Assembly: GCF_035046485.1 (NCBI RefSeq)
Contig: NC_085137.1
Span: forward strand, 2,767,977-2,831,976
Reading direction: 5' to 3'
Length of the DNA stretch: 64,000 bases
From: Aedes albopictus
Lineage: Eukaryota; Arthropoda; Insecta; Diptera; Culicidae
The translations under genes and the position numbers were made by a program. This document shows, piece after piece, positions 11,732 to 22,100 of the stretch. The notes under the pieces were generated by a model that was not told where the DNA came from, searched no databases, and saw only the letters and a list, made by a program, of their open reading frames with translations. Position 1 is the stretch's first letter, and each line of letters starts with the position of its first letter.

Positions 11732-12260
11732 CCTTCTAACTTCTAAAGGAATCTCGAAAGCAGTCCCGGTTAAAATTCTTGAAGGAATCGCAGAAAGATC
11801 ACCTGGTGCAATCTGAGCAGAAAATCCTTCAGGAAGCTCAGAAGGTTTTGTTGGAAGAAACGATGAAGACCCTCCTGGAGGAATGCAATAATGACATCCT
11901 GGAGGCATCCCGGATGAACTTCCAGGAGTAATCCTGACATCACAACAGGAAATCTTTGAGGAATTTAAAAAAGGTTTCATGCACGATTTTCAGAAAAAAA
12001 AACTGCTGGCCTATTTTAGGAGAAACTCCTGGAATAATCCCAGAAGGAAATCTGAGCGGAGTTACTTGTGGAACCCGCAGAATCTCAGAAGAATCCTCCA
12101 AAGGATGAATCTCAGGATGAACACCTTGAGGAATCCCTAACAAAACTACTTCAGAAATTCCAGAAAGAACTCCTAGAATAACCACACAAGGAACAACTAG
12201 AGAAATCCAGGAAGCCTGTTCAGGGTGAATGTTTCAAAGGAACCTTGGAGAAATCCCAGA

Positions 12261-12814
12261 AGCAATAAAATAAATAAAACCGCACAAACAAGTTGTTCAT
12301 TTTATTAATTGAACCATCCTTAGCGATGAACTGACTCACCAGGAGTGGAGAACTATCGCTACTCTATTGGACACATTGAAATGAATCATTAGAACCTTCG
12401 GATTTCCTTGATTTCCTTGGTCATAGAGTATATTCACACAATAAACACGTGCAAAATGGTCATGGGTGTGCAGCTTAATCTAACTAACTTTCACCGAACA
12501 TACAGAAAAAGTTATTGCAAAAGCTAATCCCATGTTCGGACTGATTAGGCGTCTCGGAAAAGATTTCGACGATCCTTACACAATCATTTCTCCCTACATT
12601 CGATAAGTTCGTTCAACTATTGAAGCAGCGCAGGTCTCATCGTATAAGGGACGATCAGACTTAAGTCAAGAACGTTCGTTTTAAATTCAAAATAGAGTTC
12701 AAAATTGCGCTGGGAATTAATCATCACGTCATTTTATAATGCTAATCGAAATGAGTTGAATGTTGAAATGTCCATATAAAAATAATGCATGTAATTAGAT
12801 TTAGTTAAATTGGC
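12261..12814. other. No recognised gene
   Basis: AT-rich sequence with no motif or repeat recognised. The fragment CCCATGTTCGGACTGATTAG near 12531 may be decayed RT sequence, but it is too short to assign. Confidence 0.4.
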
Positions 12815-12895
12815 ATAGGAAGCTGTCAGTTAATAACTGTTGTGGAAGTCCTCATAGAACACTGGACATGGAAGCTGAGAAGCAGGTTTTAACCA
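12815..12895 (+). mobile_element. Fragment of tRNA-type mosquito SINE (family S)
   Basis: AGCTGTCAGTTAATAACTGT, CATAGAACACTGG and AGCTGAGAAGCAGG match the 3' half of the SINE at 57719-57999 (read on its minus strand) and of the copy at 61260-61450. The tRNA-like 5' half is missing. Confidence 0.75.
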
Positions 12896-12958
12896 GTTAA
12901 TACGTTATGCAAAAAAAAGAAGAATATATTAGAACAATAAAGCTTGGTACATTACAAC

Positions 12959-13507
12959 CAGGGATGTAAGCTGACTGTCAACTGGGAACAAATTTCGCCT
13001 ACCCTCTATCATGTTTTAGAACCAGTAAAAAGACGTAACTACCAAACAAGAAAAGTTCAATTTTCGATTTCAAAACTGAATTTAGTACCGCTTTATCTTG
13101 CTTAAAGCAAGTCAGTATGTGATTCGAACATAAAGATTGTTATATTCAGCATATTAGATTGAAAAATTTCATTCCGAACAAATCAGTGTTCTGTTTTCAC
13201 CATTATGAAATATTAGCCTCTACTCTCGCTTGCCGAGTGCGAAAATCGGCTGTAAATTGAAAACTCCCTGGGCGATTATTTTTCTCAAATGAGAGGATAA
13301 TTTAACACTATGACTCAAGCAATTTCGATATTTACCGAAATCGCTAATCATAAGCATCTAAATCGAGAGAAAAACACTGATGTTTGTGCTACTGTTGATG
13401 TTTATAAAACCAATTAACAAAAGATGTTTACAAATTAGAACCAGCAGTAGATGGCGCGCAGGTGGGCATGTTTGGGTGGGCGTAGAGGGTAGGACCTTAC
13501 ACCCCTG
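12959..13507. mobile_element. hAT-type non-autonomous element (549 bp)
   Basis: The target duplication ATTACAAC is exact on both sides (12951-12958 and 13508-13515). The ends CAGGGATGTAAG and CTTACACCCCTG form the short CAGGG-type terminal inverted repeat of hAT elements, and CTACCCTC/GAGGGTAG lies just inside each end. There is no transposase ORF. Confidence 0.85.
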
Positions 13508-13641
13508 ATTACAACAAGAGGAATATTAATAATTATATTCGAATGCAGATAGGGAGATAGGTAGTGTTAAAAGTATTATTTTTTTATAATTTTGCCTATA
13601 CCTTTACATAGTTTGCACATAGTTTTTTAATATATGTATAT

Positions 13642-13867
13642 ATGTCGAACGGATGAATTTGGCACTCTCAGTCTTGAAAATCAAACGATTTATTTCATTC
13701 TACCCGACGTTTCGGCCATGGGATGTTGCCTTTTTCAAGGGAAAAATTGATCAATCGTTTTTGTCCTAAATCGTCTGGTTTACAATCCCATGGCCAAAAC
13801 GTCGGGCAGAATAAAATTAATCGTTTGATTTTCAAGACTGAGAGTGCCAAATTCAACCGTTCAACAT
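13642..13867. mobile_element. Palindrome made of two inverted Penelope-type terminal segments
   Basis: ATGTCGAACGG...CCGTTCAACAT arms of about 100 bp. Each arm carries CTCTCAGTCTTGAAAATCAA and CCGACGTTTCGGCC (CCGACGTTTTGGCC in the other arm). This is the same order as the Penelope-associated termini at 19505-19602 and 20951-21030 (CTCAGTCTTGAC, then CCGACGTTTCGG). Hammerhead-like core residues are partly lost. Confidence 0.6.
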
Positions 13868-13895
13868 AATTCCAGGTGTTTGCCAAGAACAAATG

Positions 13896-14136
13896 TATTG
13901 CGCATTTCCCACCCCACTGGACCCCCTTCGCAGTTAGTATAAGTGCGGGATCGTAAATAAAACTGCGATTTTTCTTCGAATCGTGTCGGTGTCTTATGCG
14001 CACTTATGCATAACAAAGTGCTGAATAAGTGCGCAGAAGACACCAAAACGATTCGATGCAAAATCGCAGTTTTATTCACGATCCCGCACTTATACTAACT
14101 GCGAAAGGGGTCCAGTTGGGTGGGAACTGCGCAATA
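13896..14136. mobile_element. Foldback MITE (241 bp)
   Basis: Arms of about 110 bp: TATTGCGCATTTCCCACCCC pairs with the right end, then ACCCCCTTCGCAGTTAGTAT and GTGCGGGATCGT. The loop lies near 14016. A minus-strand frame of 102 codons crossing it is produced by the palindrome. Confidence 0.75.
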
Positions 14137-16339
14137 TACATATATGCCAATATACTCTGCCTTCATCTACAGTAGAACAAGGTCGATCAAACCATATTCG
14201 TCGGTCGGTGCGCGTCTAGACTTTGTCTGGATAGTACAGATGGAACCGTCGTCGCCAATGCAAAAAGAAAGAAACGTTTTGATTCGTTTGAGTAGGAACA
14301 AAAACAAACAAAACGTCCATCTCGTCTGCTCAGGCAGGCATACATGACTTGCAGTGCAGAGGCAGAAGAAAAAAAAATCGCGACTATGTCACCAACTGTG
14401 CCAGAGCTGAAGGTTCACATGCACCCGTCATATTGGCCACTTGTTGGGTCAAAACGCGCGCAGTTGGCACTGGATTATTATGGTGCTCGATGGGATGCTG
14501 GAGCTCGGATGGGTTGTTAAGAGTATACTAGCGGTGCAATGTAGAATGGAGTTGAGCCCAATGTCTCCTATTTTAATAAATGGGAAGTCGCGAGTACTGT
14601 CGGAGTCTCAGTTTACTCAGTTTACGCCGAAATGGGAAGAACAAAACCGTACGCATCAGCGTAAATGCTATATTTCTAGTAGTGTTTATTATTACATTTC
14701 TCATTATATGCTAGACAAAACGGCTTTGATCAAGAGATTTATGGTGAGAAGTAGCAATTCATCTGTGCTTTATGTGGTCCTTGTCGGGTATAGTGTACGG
14801 GAATCTTACAATTTGCGTTTAATCGAATTCATATGGTGAAGGTTTAAACTAGTAATTTTATTTTTCTATAACAAGAAAAGTGCTGCTCATCCAGCTTCAA
14901 ATGGGTTACGCAGAAAGTACAAATTTCCATAACCCTCATATTTACAACCGACCAATCTGTTCCTAGTATGTTTCTCAGATTTGCTTTGTTCCGTGGAATT
15001 AATCATTGCATTCGTTTTGCTCCTGATCTGCTTTGCTCTTGTGTGTCAACGACTATAGCGGTGCACTTGCGTCTATTGCCTACAGCCGGAGCAGAGGTTG
15101 GTCGACGGCCCGATGTCACATGGAACGGTTAATTTAAAATACGCGACTACCACACAATGATGCTAAATGGTGTGAAATATCCCAAGATAGCAGACATTAC
15201 GGTTTTTTTTGTTTGTTTTTGCAGTCTGCTTTCGGGAATTCCATCTCATACTCAGTCAGAGTAGATGCATTTTAGTCGTTAGACACTAGATATGCTTGCA
15301 TTTCATTATTATATTATCTTTTCCTCAAACTGAACAAAATATAACAACTTCTATGATACATGCTTATCATCAAAAAATGACTCTGATAAAACCAGTTTTG
15401 CTTAATCGTCTGGATAATTGTTCATAGCAGTTCACAGTGGCGGCGTTTCCTCATTTTTGTGTCATTTTTATGCGGGACTCCCACCTGAAAACTCCCATAA
15501 AAAAAAAGTCGTCCAGCGGGAGGAAAGGAACCGGCTGGCGTCACCGTTGACATGCACAGTAGCTGATTTTGCGATTCCGTAGCGCATTACGAATTCCGGA
15601 CTCGATTGCCGCCTAAGTGAAGTAAATGTGTGAAATATGTACCGTTAGTAAGTAATTCATGCGAAGTTATTTAGAACAATAATATCAGACCAGCATTATC
15701 TGTTACACGATTTAATATACATTTTTCAAATATGATGTTCTTCTGCTTTAATATTGAAATTTGGTTACGTGATCAGCATACTTGATTTTCCTTTTGCCTT
15801 TTAACAACTTGCCAAGGGCCGCCAATTGCATTGAAGAAGGTGATTCGGAATTTATACACTTTTTATTTCATGCCGTTTGTTTTCTGATAAAATTTCTTTC
15901 CTGCTGACAGCCAGCGGCTTGTACTACTATTCACCAGACGTCCCTCATGCTGGTGTGAAGCGTATGTTGTGACTGAGGGGATTGATGAGTGGCTTTCTCG
16001 CTGGCTGACTCCTGGCTGACTGTCTGACTGACTGTTGATGCATTTGCGTTTGACACTGACTATGTTTGTTATTTTTCGTTTTTTATTTTGTTACGCGTTT
16101 TTCCATTTCTGTACACCTTTTTCACGTCTACCGTCGCATATTCTGTAAATTAAATCTGACAAGTGCGAACTACTTAGCAGGACTCATTGCGCAAGCTTGT
16201 TTGTTTGTTTGTTTAATTGTGCCATGTGCAAACTTTGCTTTAAGAATGCTGATTCAATCAAAGTTATTTTTTTAACCCTTATGTTTTTCTGCATAACAAA
16301 CCAAACTCCAACCAACTAGAAGAGCTATAGGCGTTTTTT
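14137..16339. other. 2.2 kb without a recognised gene
   Basis: No protein family is recognised in frames up to 132 codons (14441-14839, +). A short CTGACTG simple repeat lies near 16010-16033. Confidence 0.45.
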
Positions 16340-16470
16340 AACTTGTTGAACTCAGAATTGGCCTCAAATCCTTCCCAACCAAGCTGAGTTATATGCCCGA
16401 ATTTCAGGCAACTTGGCCCCCAAAAGCCCGCCATGATGTAGAGAACGAACCTGCCGATAAAACCCTTAGG
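16340..16470. repeat. Dispersed repeat, inverted relative to 43206-43378
   Basis: GGCCTCAAATCCTTCCCAAC, CAGGCAACTTGGCC and GAGAACGAACCTGCCGATAA match the reverse complement of the foldback at 43206-43378. It lies directly upstream of the tandem repeat at 16471. Confidence 0.6.
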
Positions 16471-16990
16471 CTTTGATTTCCTGAAGAACTTTGCCGAAGA
16501 CGGCTCTGTACTATCTGCTCTGGATCCCGAGCTAGAGAAGTTTCAATTTACTTCATGACTAGCGCCACCTAACGATAAAATCACCAAATAATTGTTGAAT
16601 CATCAGATTGCTCTTGACTTCCTGAAGAACTTTGCCGAAGACAACACTTTTCTATCTGCTCTGAATCTCGAGATAGCGGAGTTATGCTTCAAAACTTGAC
16701 AACTAGCGCCGCCTAGCGGCGAATTCACCAACTGATTGTTGAATCTCCAGATTACGCTTGATTTCCTGAAGAACTTTGCCGAAGACGACACTTTTCTATC
16801 TGTTCTGGATCTCGGGATGAAGAAGTTTGAAACTTTACTTGACGACTAGCGCCACCTAATTGTTGAATCACCAGATTGTTCTTGACCTGGACAACTTTGC
16901 CGAAGACAGCATTGTTCCAAATAAAGTAGATTTCGAGATATCGCATGTGATAACTTATGAGTGCTTCTACTGGCGGGTGTGTACATAGCA
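16471..16990. repeat. Tandem repeat, about 142-bp unit, four copies
   Basis: Units begin near 16471, 16610, 16754 and 16878 with TGATTTCCTGAAGAACTTTG or variants, then CCGAAGAC, TCTATCTGCTCTGGAT, CTAGCGCCACCTA and TTGTTGAATCACCAGATT. The last unit is the most diverged. Related ACTTTGCCGAAGAC-like blocks occur singly at 43140-43195 and 43545-43600. Confidence 0.8.
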
Positions 16991-17200
16991 ACCACTTCTA
17001 CATAGCGCCTCTATCGGCCAAATTGCCAATTAATTGGATGATAGTTGGCATTGTGTGGTAGATCTATTCAAGTACTACAACTTTACCAAAATAAGTATGG
17101 TGCTATCTTACGCCTGAGATATTCGCTCACACCCCCAATTAGGCGAAATCCCATAAGCTCTGAGATTCCCACAACACGGGTTCCTACTGCACCCCCGAAC

Positions 17201-17602
17201 AAGGATGGGAACACTCACTTGCAAAGAGTTACACTCACTTGCTATTTTCTCAGCTCAGATGCGTGCAATCAAGAAACGATGTATGGACGACTTCTGCCTT
17301 GTGGTTTTGTCTAAAAGTTTGCCGAATAGAGTTGGGGTCGCACACGTATACCAAAGTCGTGACAGAGCTGTAAATGCAACTCTCCACGAGGTGAGTGTAA
17401 TTTACATTCACCTCGTGGAGAGTTGCCTTCGCAGCTCCCTCACGACTTCGGTATGCGTGTGCGACCCCAACTCTATTCGGCAAACTTTTAGTCAAAACCA
17501 CAAGGCAGAAGTCGTCCATACATCGTTTCTTGATTGCACGCATCTGAGCTGAGAAAATAGCAAGTGAGTGTAACTCTTTACAAGTGAGTGTTCCCATCCT
17601 TG
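17201..17602. mobile_element. Mutator-like foldback element with 9-bp TSD
   Basis: The TSD CCCCCGAAC is exact (17192-17200 and 17603-17611). The element is nearly one long palindrome (arms of about 195 bp, centre near 17401): AAGGATGGGAACACTCACTT at the left end and its complement at the right. The two arms give almost identical 115-codon frames on opposite strands, an artefact of symmetry. Very long TIRs and a 9-bp TSD are Mutator-superfamily traits. A second member of the family lies at 34158-40293. Confidence 0.85.
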
Positions 17603-17611
17603 CCCCCGAAC

Positions 17612-17934
17612 CAATCGTGTAGTAGGAATCTAGACTGTATTGTGTGGATTTTTTTCATTATTTGAATGATAGGATAGAGGAAAATGGAGTGTAACATCCC
17701 GTCTATGCAAATGTGATCATATATCTAAGATTTGGCTTGTGCTTTGAAGGATAGTTCACTATTTTGCCGCTTTGGCATGTACTAAAATACCAGGAGGCTC
17801 CATCCAACTCTTCACAAAATTAATGGATAGAAAAGGAGGCGCATGGTAGTTGATAATTTGAAACCATTTCATATAACATCGTTTTTTTTACACATAACTG
17901 AATCAACAATTCCTCGGTTCGTGGCTGCAGTCTT
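17612..17934. other. No recognised gene
   Basis: About 320 bp with no repeat or motif recognised. Confidence 0.4.
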
Positions 17935-18216
17935 TCATCCTCGGCATCTGCAAGAGCGTTGTGCTCCTGGTTCGCCTATTTTGCACGCCACCCTCAAGGT
18001 CTTCTTGTAACATCCGGATCTCTTGCGAACACCAGCTTTGCCAGGTTGTAGACCGGCATTCTCATAACAACATGTACATGATGCATTTGGTGCGAGGGTG
18101 AATCTTTTTTGACCGCAGGATCTTGTGGAGCCACGACTTTTTGACGCGTTCAACATCAATCCGACCTTTGTTGCTTCTCGTTTCAGGCGGGTGTACAATT
18201 CTGGCAACTGTAACAA
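17935..18216 (-). pseudogene. Non-LTR reverse transcriptase remnant
   Basis: A minus-strand frame contains LPELYTRLKREATKVGLMLN followed by ASKSR. This corresponds to the block after the FADD catalytic motif in RTE/CR1-like reverse transcriptases, where LKREAxxxGLxIN and a KTK-like motif are usual. Downstream residues lose similarity through frameshifts. Both RT core and C-terminus are missing. Confidence 0.5.
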
Positions 18217-18349
18217 GTGTCAGTGTAACGTACGTGTCATGTCGAAAACTTTTCCTGATGGCAGATAAAGAGAGTTCGACTGTTACGATAAATAGAGCTA
18301 CTAATTCGGCACTGCAGTCTTGGGGAATTAAAAAAAGTTTTAGATTTTT

Positions 18350-18386
18350 CCCAATGTTTCGACTCGTGTGAGAGTCTTCTTCAGGG
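18350..18386 (-). ncRNA. Hammerhead-ribozyme-like motif of Penelope element
   Basis: On the minus strand: CTGAAGA, a stem II with perfect GACTC/GAGTC pairing around the loop TCACAC, then GAAAC. This reproduces the conserved CUGANGA...GAAA core of hammerhead ribozymes, which Penelope-like elements are known to carry in their terminal repeats. It lies downstream of the GIY-YIG ORF on the same strand. Self-cleavage is not shown by sequence alone. Confidence 0.6.
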
Positions 18387-18636
18387 ATAAATACTGTAAT
18401 TATGGGAATTATTATTCTATGGATTACATGTTTCGATAGTTCGCTTACATTCTGGCTATTCGTTTTTCGTTTGGGGTGACATAGAGCTGTCGGTGTCTAA
18501 ACTGTTAAACATTGAATATTTGGATATTATTAAGCGAAACGTAGCGTTTTTTTTTTCTTAATTTCACTTAATGAAGAAATTATTTTTTTCGCACTACACT
18601 TCAGCAAGAGGTAACGGTTGGTTTGAAGATGGTGAC

Positions 18637-19547
18637 TCATTTGTAGTTCAATGGCTTTGAAATGTTTCGCAAAAGGTTTGTAGTATGGTTGCGTGCATAT
18701 GTTGAGTTAAACCCACTAGTGTCTGTGCGATGATTTACTGTGTGTGGTGTGTTAATGATATGGCACATTTCCAGAAATGCGAGTGTGTTTGTGTGTTTGC
18801 TACTGTCTAACACTGTGACCTGGTCTAGATTAAACATGTGGTTGTAATTGATGCAATGCTCGATTGCGATTGGCGCTGTTCGCTCTTAACCCTCGAACGA
18901 TCGCGCTGTTGTATTTTGTACAACACGTTGAAAAAATCTCGCTTTTTGTACTCAGCATTAGCGTGGTGCTGACGCAGGTAGTCAACCGCGCGAGTTACGG
19001 AAGGTTAATGTTATCAGATCCGTATCTGCTTTACTATACCCTAATTCTTTTAGCCTGTTTAGTTTGTTAATGCGTGTTTTGTGTCCATATAATCTTGTTT
19101 GTCGTCTGTTGTTGGTCATACCAATGTAGCATTGTTTACAATTGCTACAAGGTTTTTTGTATACAACTCTACCCATATCTAGCTTATTGTTCGGGTCTTT
19201 TACTGATGTATGGAAACGTTGAATGGCTGTGGTTTGTCTGCATGCAATGTTGATGTTGTTGTAGTCTCTTTTTAGGATGCGGATGATGCGTTGGGATAGT
19301 CCTGCGATGTATGGGATGGATCGATAGATTGATGTTCTCTGTGGTTTGTTGTTGTTGTTGGCTCTATGTTGTATGCATTTGGAAGTCGTCGAATTATTGA
19401 AGTAATTTCTCGTTGAGTGTCTAGGAGGATCTGTGCTGATTGTAATGGGCGGTCGTGTCGATGAAATGGCATTGGAGTGACTGGTGACTGGTTTGTCGGA
19501 CGATTTAGGATTAATGTTTTGTGGCTTCTCAGTCTTGACAAAATCAA
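18637..19547 (-). pseudogene. Penelope-like element: linker and GIY-YIG endonuclease, disrupted
   Basis: Minus-strand pseudo-ORF of the C-terminal half of a Penelope-like retroelement. The linker contains TQREITSIIRRLPNAYN, then in another frame YRSIPYIAGLSQRIIRILKR. The endonuclease follows: VVYKKPCSNCKQCYIGMT (the PLE CxxCxxC finger fused to YIG) and TRLYGHKTRINKLNRLKELG. After a 115-bp insertion (18890-19004) it continues with EHCINYNHMFNLDQVTVLD and TLAFLEMCHIINT. GIY-YIG endonuclease nicks the target during retrotransposition. At least one frameshift and the insertion make it non-functional. The matching RT fragment lies at 21050-21500. Confidence 0.8.
18890..19004. mobile_element. piggyBac-like MITE (TTAA TSD, 115 bp) in the Penelope endonuclease
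   Basis: TTAA on each side (18886-18889 and 19005-19008). The ends start with CCCTCGAACGATCGCGC and, from the other side, CCTTCCGTAACTCGCGC. TTAA targets and CCC-type ends are typical of piggyBac. Removing it brings the DLIT and EHCIN coding blocks of the endonuclease back next to each other, confirming it as a secondary insertion. Confidence 0.8.
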
Positions 19548-19564
19548 AACGCTGTTATGCTATT

Positions 19565-19602
19565 TTGTCCGACGTTTCGGTCCGTTTGGGACCTTCTTCA
19601 GG
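19565..19602 (-). ncRNA. Hammerhead-like motif in left Penelope terminal arm
   Basis: Minus strand: CTGAAGA, stem II GGTCC/GGACC around CAAAC, then GAAAC and GTCGGAC. It has complete core residues and a perfect stem II. It is the inverted partner of the motif at 20951. Confidence 0.6.
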
Positions 19603-19682
19603 CACTCAATAGTTACAGTGATCTCGTCCACTGTGGTTTGGGAGAACCTAACGATCGAGAACGATCGTCCTCGGGTTAGGTA

Positions 19683-20801
19683 GGGGATTCTGGGGTAATA
19701 CGCACCACTTAACGACGCGTAGTGCGTCATCAGCATCATTGAAATCTCGCTCGAAATTTCAAAGTGATAAAACTCAGTTACCAAAGCGCAAATTTGGATG
19801 AAAATGTATCATCCCATATGCTCACTCGTGGTGAGTGTGATGATACTTTTTCTACTGCGTGCCTGTAGAATTGCCCGTTTTTTATCACTTCAAAAACGCG
19901 AGGCAAACAATCATTGAAAATTAAAAAGTCAATGATTCCTATGAAAATTCTGTGATGCACCAAGTCACCTTAAGGAAGATGCGTCCAAATGCATATAAAA
20001 AGGCAATAATTTATTGGTTTAATGCATGCATTCATTGCATATACTTTCATTCTAAGAGAAACCAAACAAAATTTCAGCCTTAATACAGTTCAGCTCTTGA
20101 AAATAACGTTTTTTGTAAAGACTAACATTACGGCTTCGTATGTTTATGCGGGGCAGTATGCACCCTTGCTCGGGGTAAAATGCACTACAACAATGGGGCA
20201 GGATGCACTCAAACAAAGGGGCAAGACGCACCACAACATTGACGCAATATGCACCGTCGAGTTTAGAAATATTTTCACATCTTAAACAAAATGCATGTTT
20301 TATAAACCTTTTAAGACAAACAATAGCTCAATTTTGTTTGCGATTACTTACAGAGCACTCATAGATATTATTACAGCTTGTTTTCTATAGGTGCGTTTTG
20401 CCCCAACCAATGGAGTGCATTGTGCATATTGCCCCAATCAATAGCAAAAAATAAAATAGTTTAAAACATATAATTTACGTAGATTACTGTTTAAGTTATT
20501 TTTCCTACGCTTAGCATTGCCCTCAATGAACTGAATAAACACAACAGCATTAGATGTTTGGTCGGTTTTCACCATCAAATCATTCGACACACGATCGGGA
20601 AAATTACATCAGAATCGTGCTTTTCAATTTTATTCATTTTTATCACTAATTACGTAACGCAGATATGTAAAATTTTCCAGATGCTCATTTATTAAGACGT
20701 TCTATTAGATTGATAAGGTTTCAAAGCTCTAAAACCGATAATCCCTGAAAAACAAAGGGGGTGCGTTTTGCCTCGACAGTGCGTATTACCCCAGATGTCC
20801 C
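19683..20801. mobile_element. TA-flanked TIR element with reiterated GGGGTAATACGCAC motif
   Basis: The ends GGGGATTCTGGGGTAATACG and its near complement at 20779-20801 are flanked by TA (19681-19682, 20802-20803). The terminal motif recurs inside in both orientations (GGGGCAGTATGCACC, GGGGTAAAATGCAC, GGGGCAGGATGCAC, GTGCGTTTTGCCCC, GTGCATATTGCCCC). Non-coding. It is inserted in the Penelope terminal-repeat pair. Confidence 0.75.
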
Positions 20802-20950
20802 TACTAAATTCCGGAGTGCTAACTTTGACCCGAGTTTTGTTCCGATAGGGCATCCGATTTAGTTGCGATTGTGCGGGAAAACTCGATCCATACGACAGTT
20901 ACAGGTTCTGTTGAACCACAGTGGATGAGAACACTGTAATTATTGAGTCC

Positions 20951-20990
20951 CTGAAGAAGGTCCCAAACGGTCCGAAACGTCGGACAAAAT
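20951..20990 (+). ncRNA. Hammerhead-like motif in right Penelope terminal arm
   Basis: CTGAAGA, then GGTCC...GGTCC around CAAAC (one T-T mismatch in stem II), then GAAAC and GTCGGAC. It is the plus-strand partner of 19565-19602 and is slightly more decayed in stem II. Confidence 0.55.
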
Positions 20991-21049
20991 AACAAGCGTT
21001 TTGATTTTGTCAAGACTGAGAAGCCACAAAACATTATTTTCCAACTACA

Positions 21050-21500
21050 GTCAAACACACCAACGGGACGATTGATCAACGGGTGGAAGGGCTGGATTGT
21101 TAGCGGATGTGCTTGTTGGGACGATGACTGGTGTTGGATGGTTGGTGACACAACTGTTTGGGCTGGTATTTCTGTGATAGAAGCTGTTTGTTCCTGTCTG
21201 CCGTGACGATTGTTTTGGTTGATGTTTATCAATGTTTTCGGGTACCCGTTCATGATGAGGTGATTCTGGATGATTTTCTTCTTTGCAGCTGTGCTTAGGT
21301 GGATAATATACAGACTCGGTGTGTAAAATTTCTTTGTATTTTCCTCGATCCTCGTTTCTGATCACCGTCATATCTAGGTATGGCAGTTGCGGCGAAATCG
21401 AACCCATGCTCCTTAGCACGAAGCCACACATTTTTCGGAGGATTTGCCGCTCGGTGAAAGTTTGGTTCTTTTACGAGTGGCCATCGACGAAGTCGGCTTG
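21050..21500 (-). pseudogene. Penelope-like element: C-terminal RT fragment
   Basis: Minus-strand frame with SISPQLPYLDMTVIRNEDRG, the PxLDxTVIR block that follows the RT core in Penelope-like elements. It is followed in another frame by IIQNHLIMNGYPKTLININ, matching the PLE thumb region. A Pro/Gln-rich linker follows and ends at the inverted terminal repeat (21035). The RT core itself is absent and at least one frameshift is present. Probably the same insertion as the endonuclease at 18637-19547. Confidence 0.65.
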
Positions 21501-21845
21501 ATATCTTTTCACAAATTCAGTTACTTATTGTGAAAGACGACGGAATATGATCTGGGATAGCACGTTGTAGGCGGTTTTCAGAATTGTGATAGCTCGTAGG
21601 TCCTCAGACTCCTACTTGTCACCTCTCTTGTGCATGGGGCATATGGCCCTGTAACCAGTCAAACTGCGAATGAACGGCAACGAATAACAATGCCAAGTAT
21701 CTTGCGCATCGCATCTCACTGGTGATATAGTGGCGTGTTCATTCAGGACAACCCGTTTGTCACATCTTTCTCGACTCGCTTCAGCAAAGTGGAATGAGGT
21801 GAATATACGGACCCTTGGCTACAACGATCGCATTACTTAGCTAGG

Positions 21846-22100
21846 TGAATCCAGATCATGTAACTTTCTCACTTTTCCAATCAATAAAACACCCTTCCCG
21901 CGACAACTGTGAAGGCGCAGAGAAATACTCGGTCTCTAGTAGCTGTCACACTAACCTTCCTTCCCCTAGCAGGCACCGTTATTTAAAGCTTGGGACTCTC
22001 AAGTCAATTATCCAATAAAATTGTTGTTGTTTTCAGTGTACAATTCTGATTGTTCTAGAAAACCACGGAGAACCAACGGCGGTTTGTAAGGCCGTCTATG
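21846..22100 (+). mobile_element. Diverged third copy of retroposon family R
   Basis: CCAGATCATGTAACTTTCTC, CTTCCCGCGACAACTGTG, CTCGGTCTCTAGTAGC, CTAACCTTCCTTCCC and TGATTGTTCTAGAAAACCAC follow the order seen at 11390-11600. The middle part differs. No TSD could be recognised, in line with greater age. Confidence 0.6.

Larger units (their letters stand above)
8490..12260. repeat. Degenerate 12-mer GAATTCC minisatellite split by three insertions
   Basis: Segments 8490-8781, 10323-10796, 10944-11124 and 11740-12260 consist of decayed 12/24-bp units such as GGAATTTC, GAAATTCCTGG and GAATCCCAGAAG. They resemble the large array at 34360-39700 but are far more diverged. Between them lie a foldback (8782-10322), a Feilai SINE (10797-10938) and a retroposon (11145-11613). 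The segments are therefore best read as one old array opened by later insertions. Confidence 0.65.
19505..21035. mobile_element. Inverted pair of Penelope terminal repeats with hammerheads, split by a TA element
   Basis: Left arm 19505-19680 and right arm 20804-21035 are inverted copies: GTGGCTTCTCAGTCTTGAC, TTGTCCGACGTTTCGG, GGGACCTTCTTCAGG, CTCAATAGTTACAGTG and TCCACTGTGGTTTG. The pair sits between the RT fragment (21050-21500) and the endonuclease linker (from 19547 down), both on the minus strand, so it either inserted between them or joins two truncated copies. A 1.1-kb TA-flanked element occupies the middle. Confidence 0.7.

Noticed and set aside
17205..17597. Two 115-codon ORFs on opposite strands as a duplicated gene
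   Set aside because: They are the two arms of one palindromic transposon with exact TSD.
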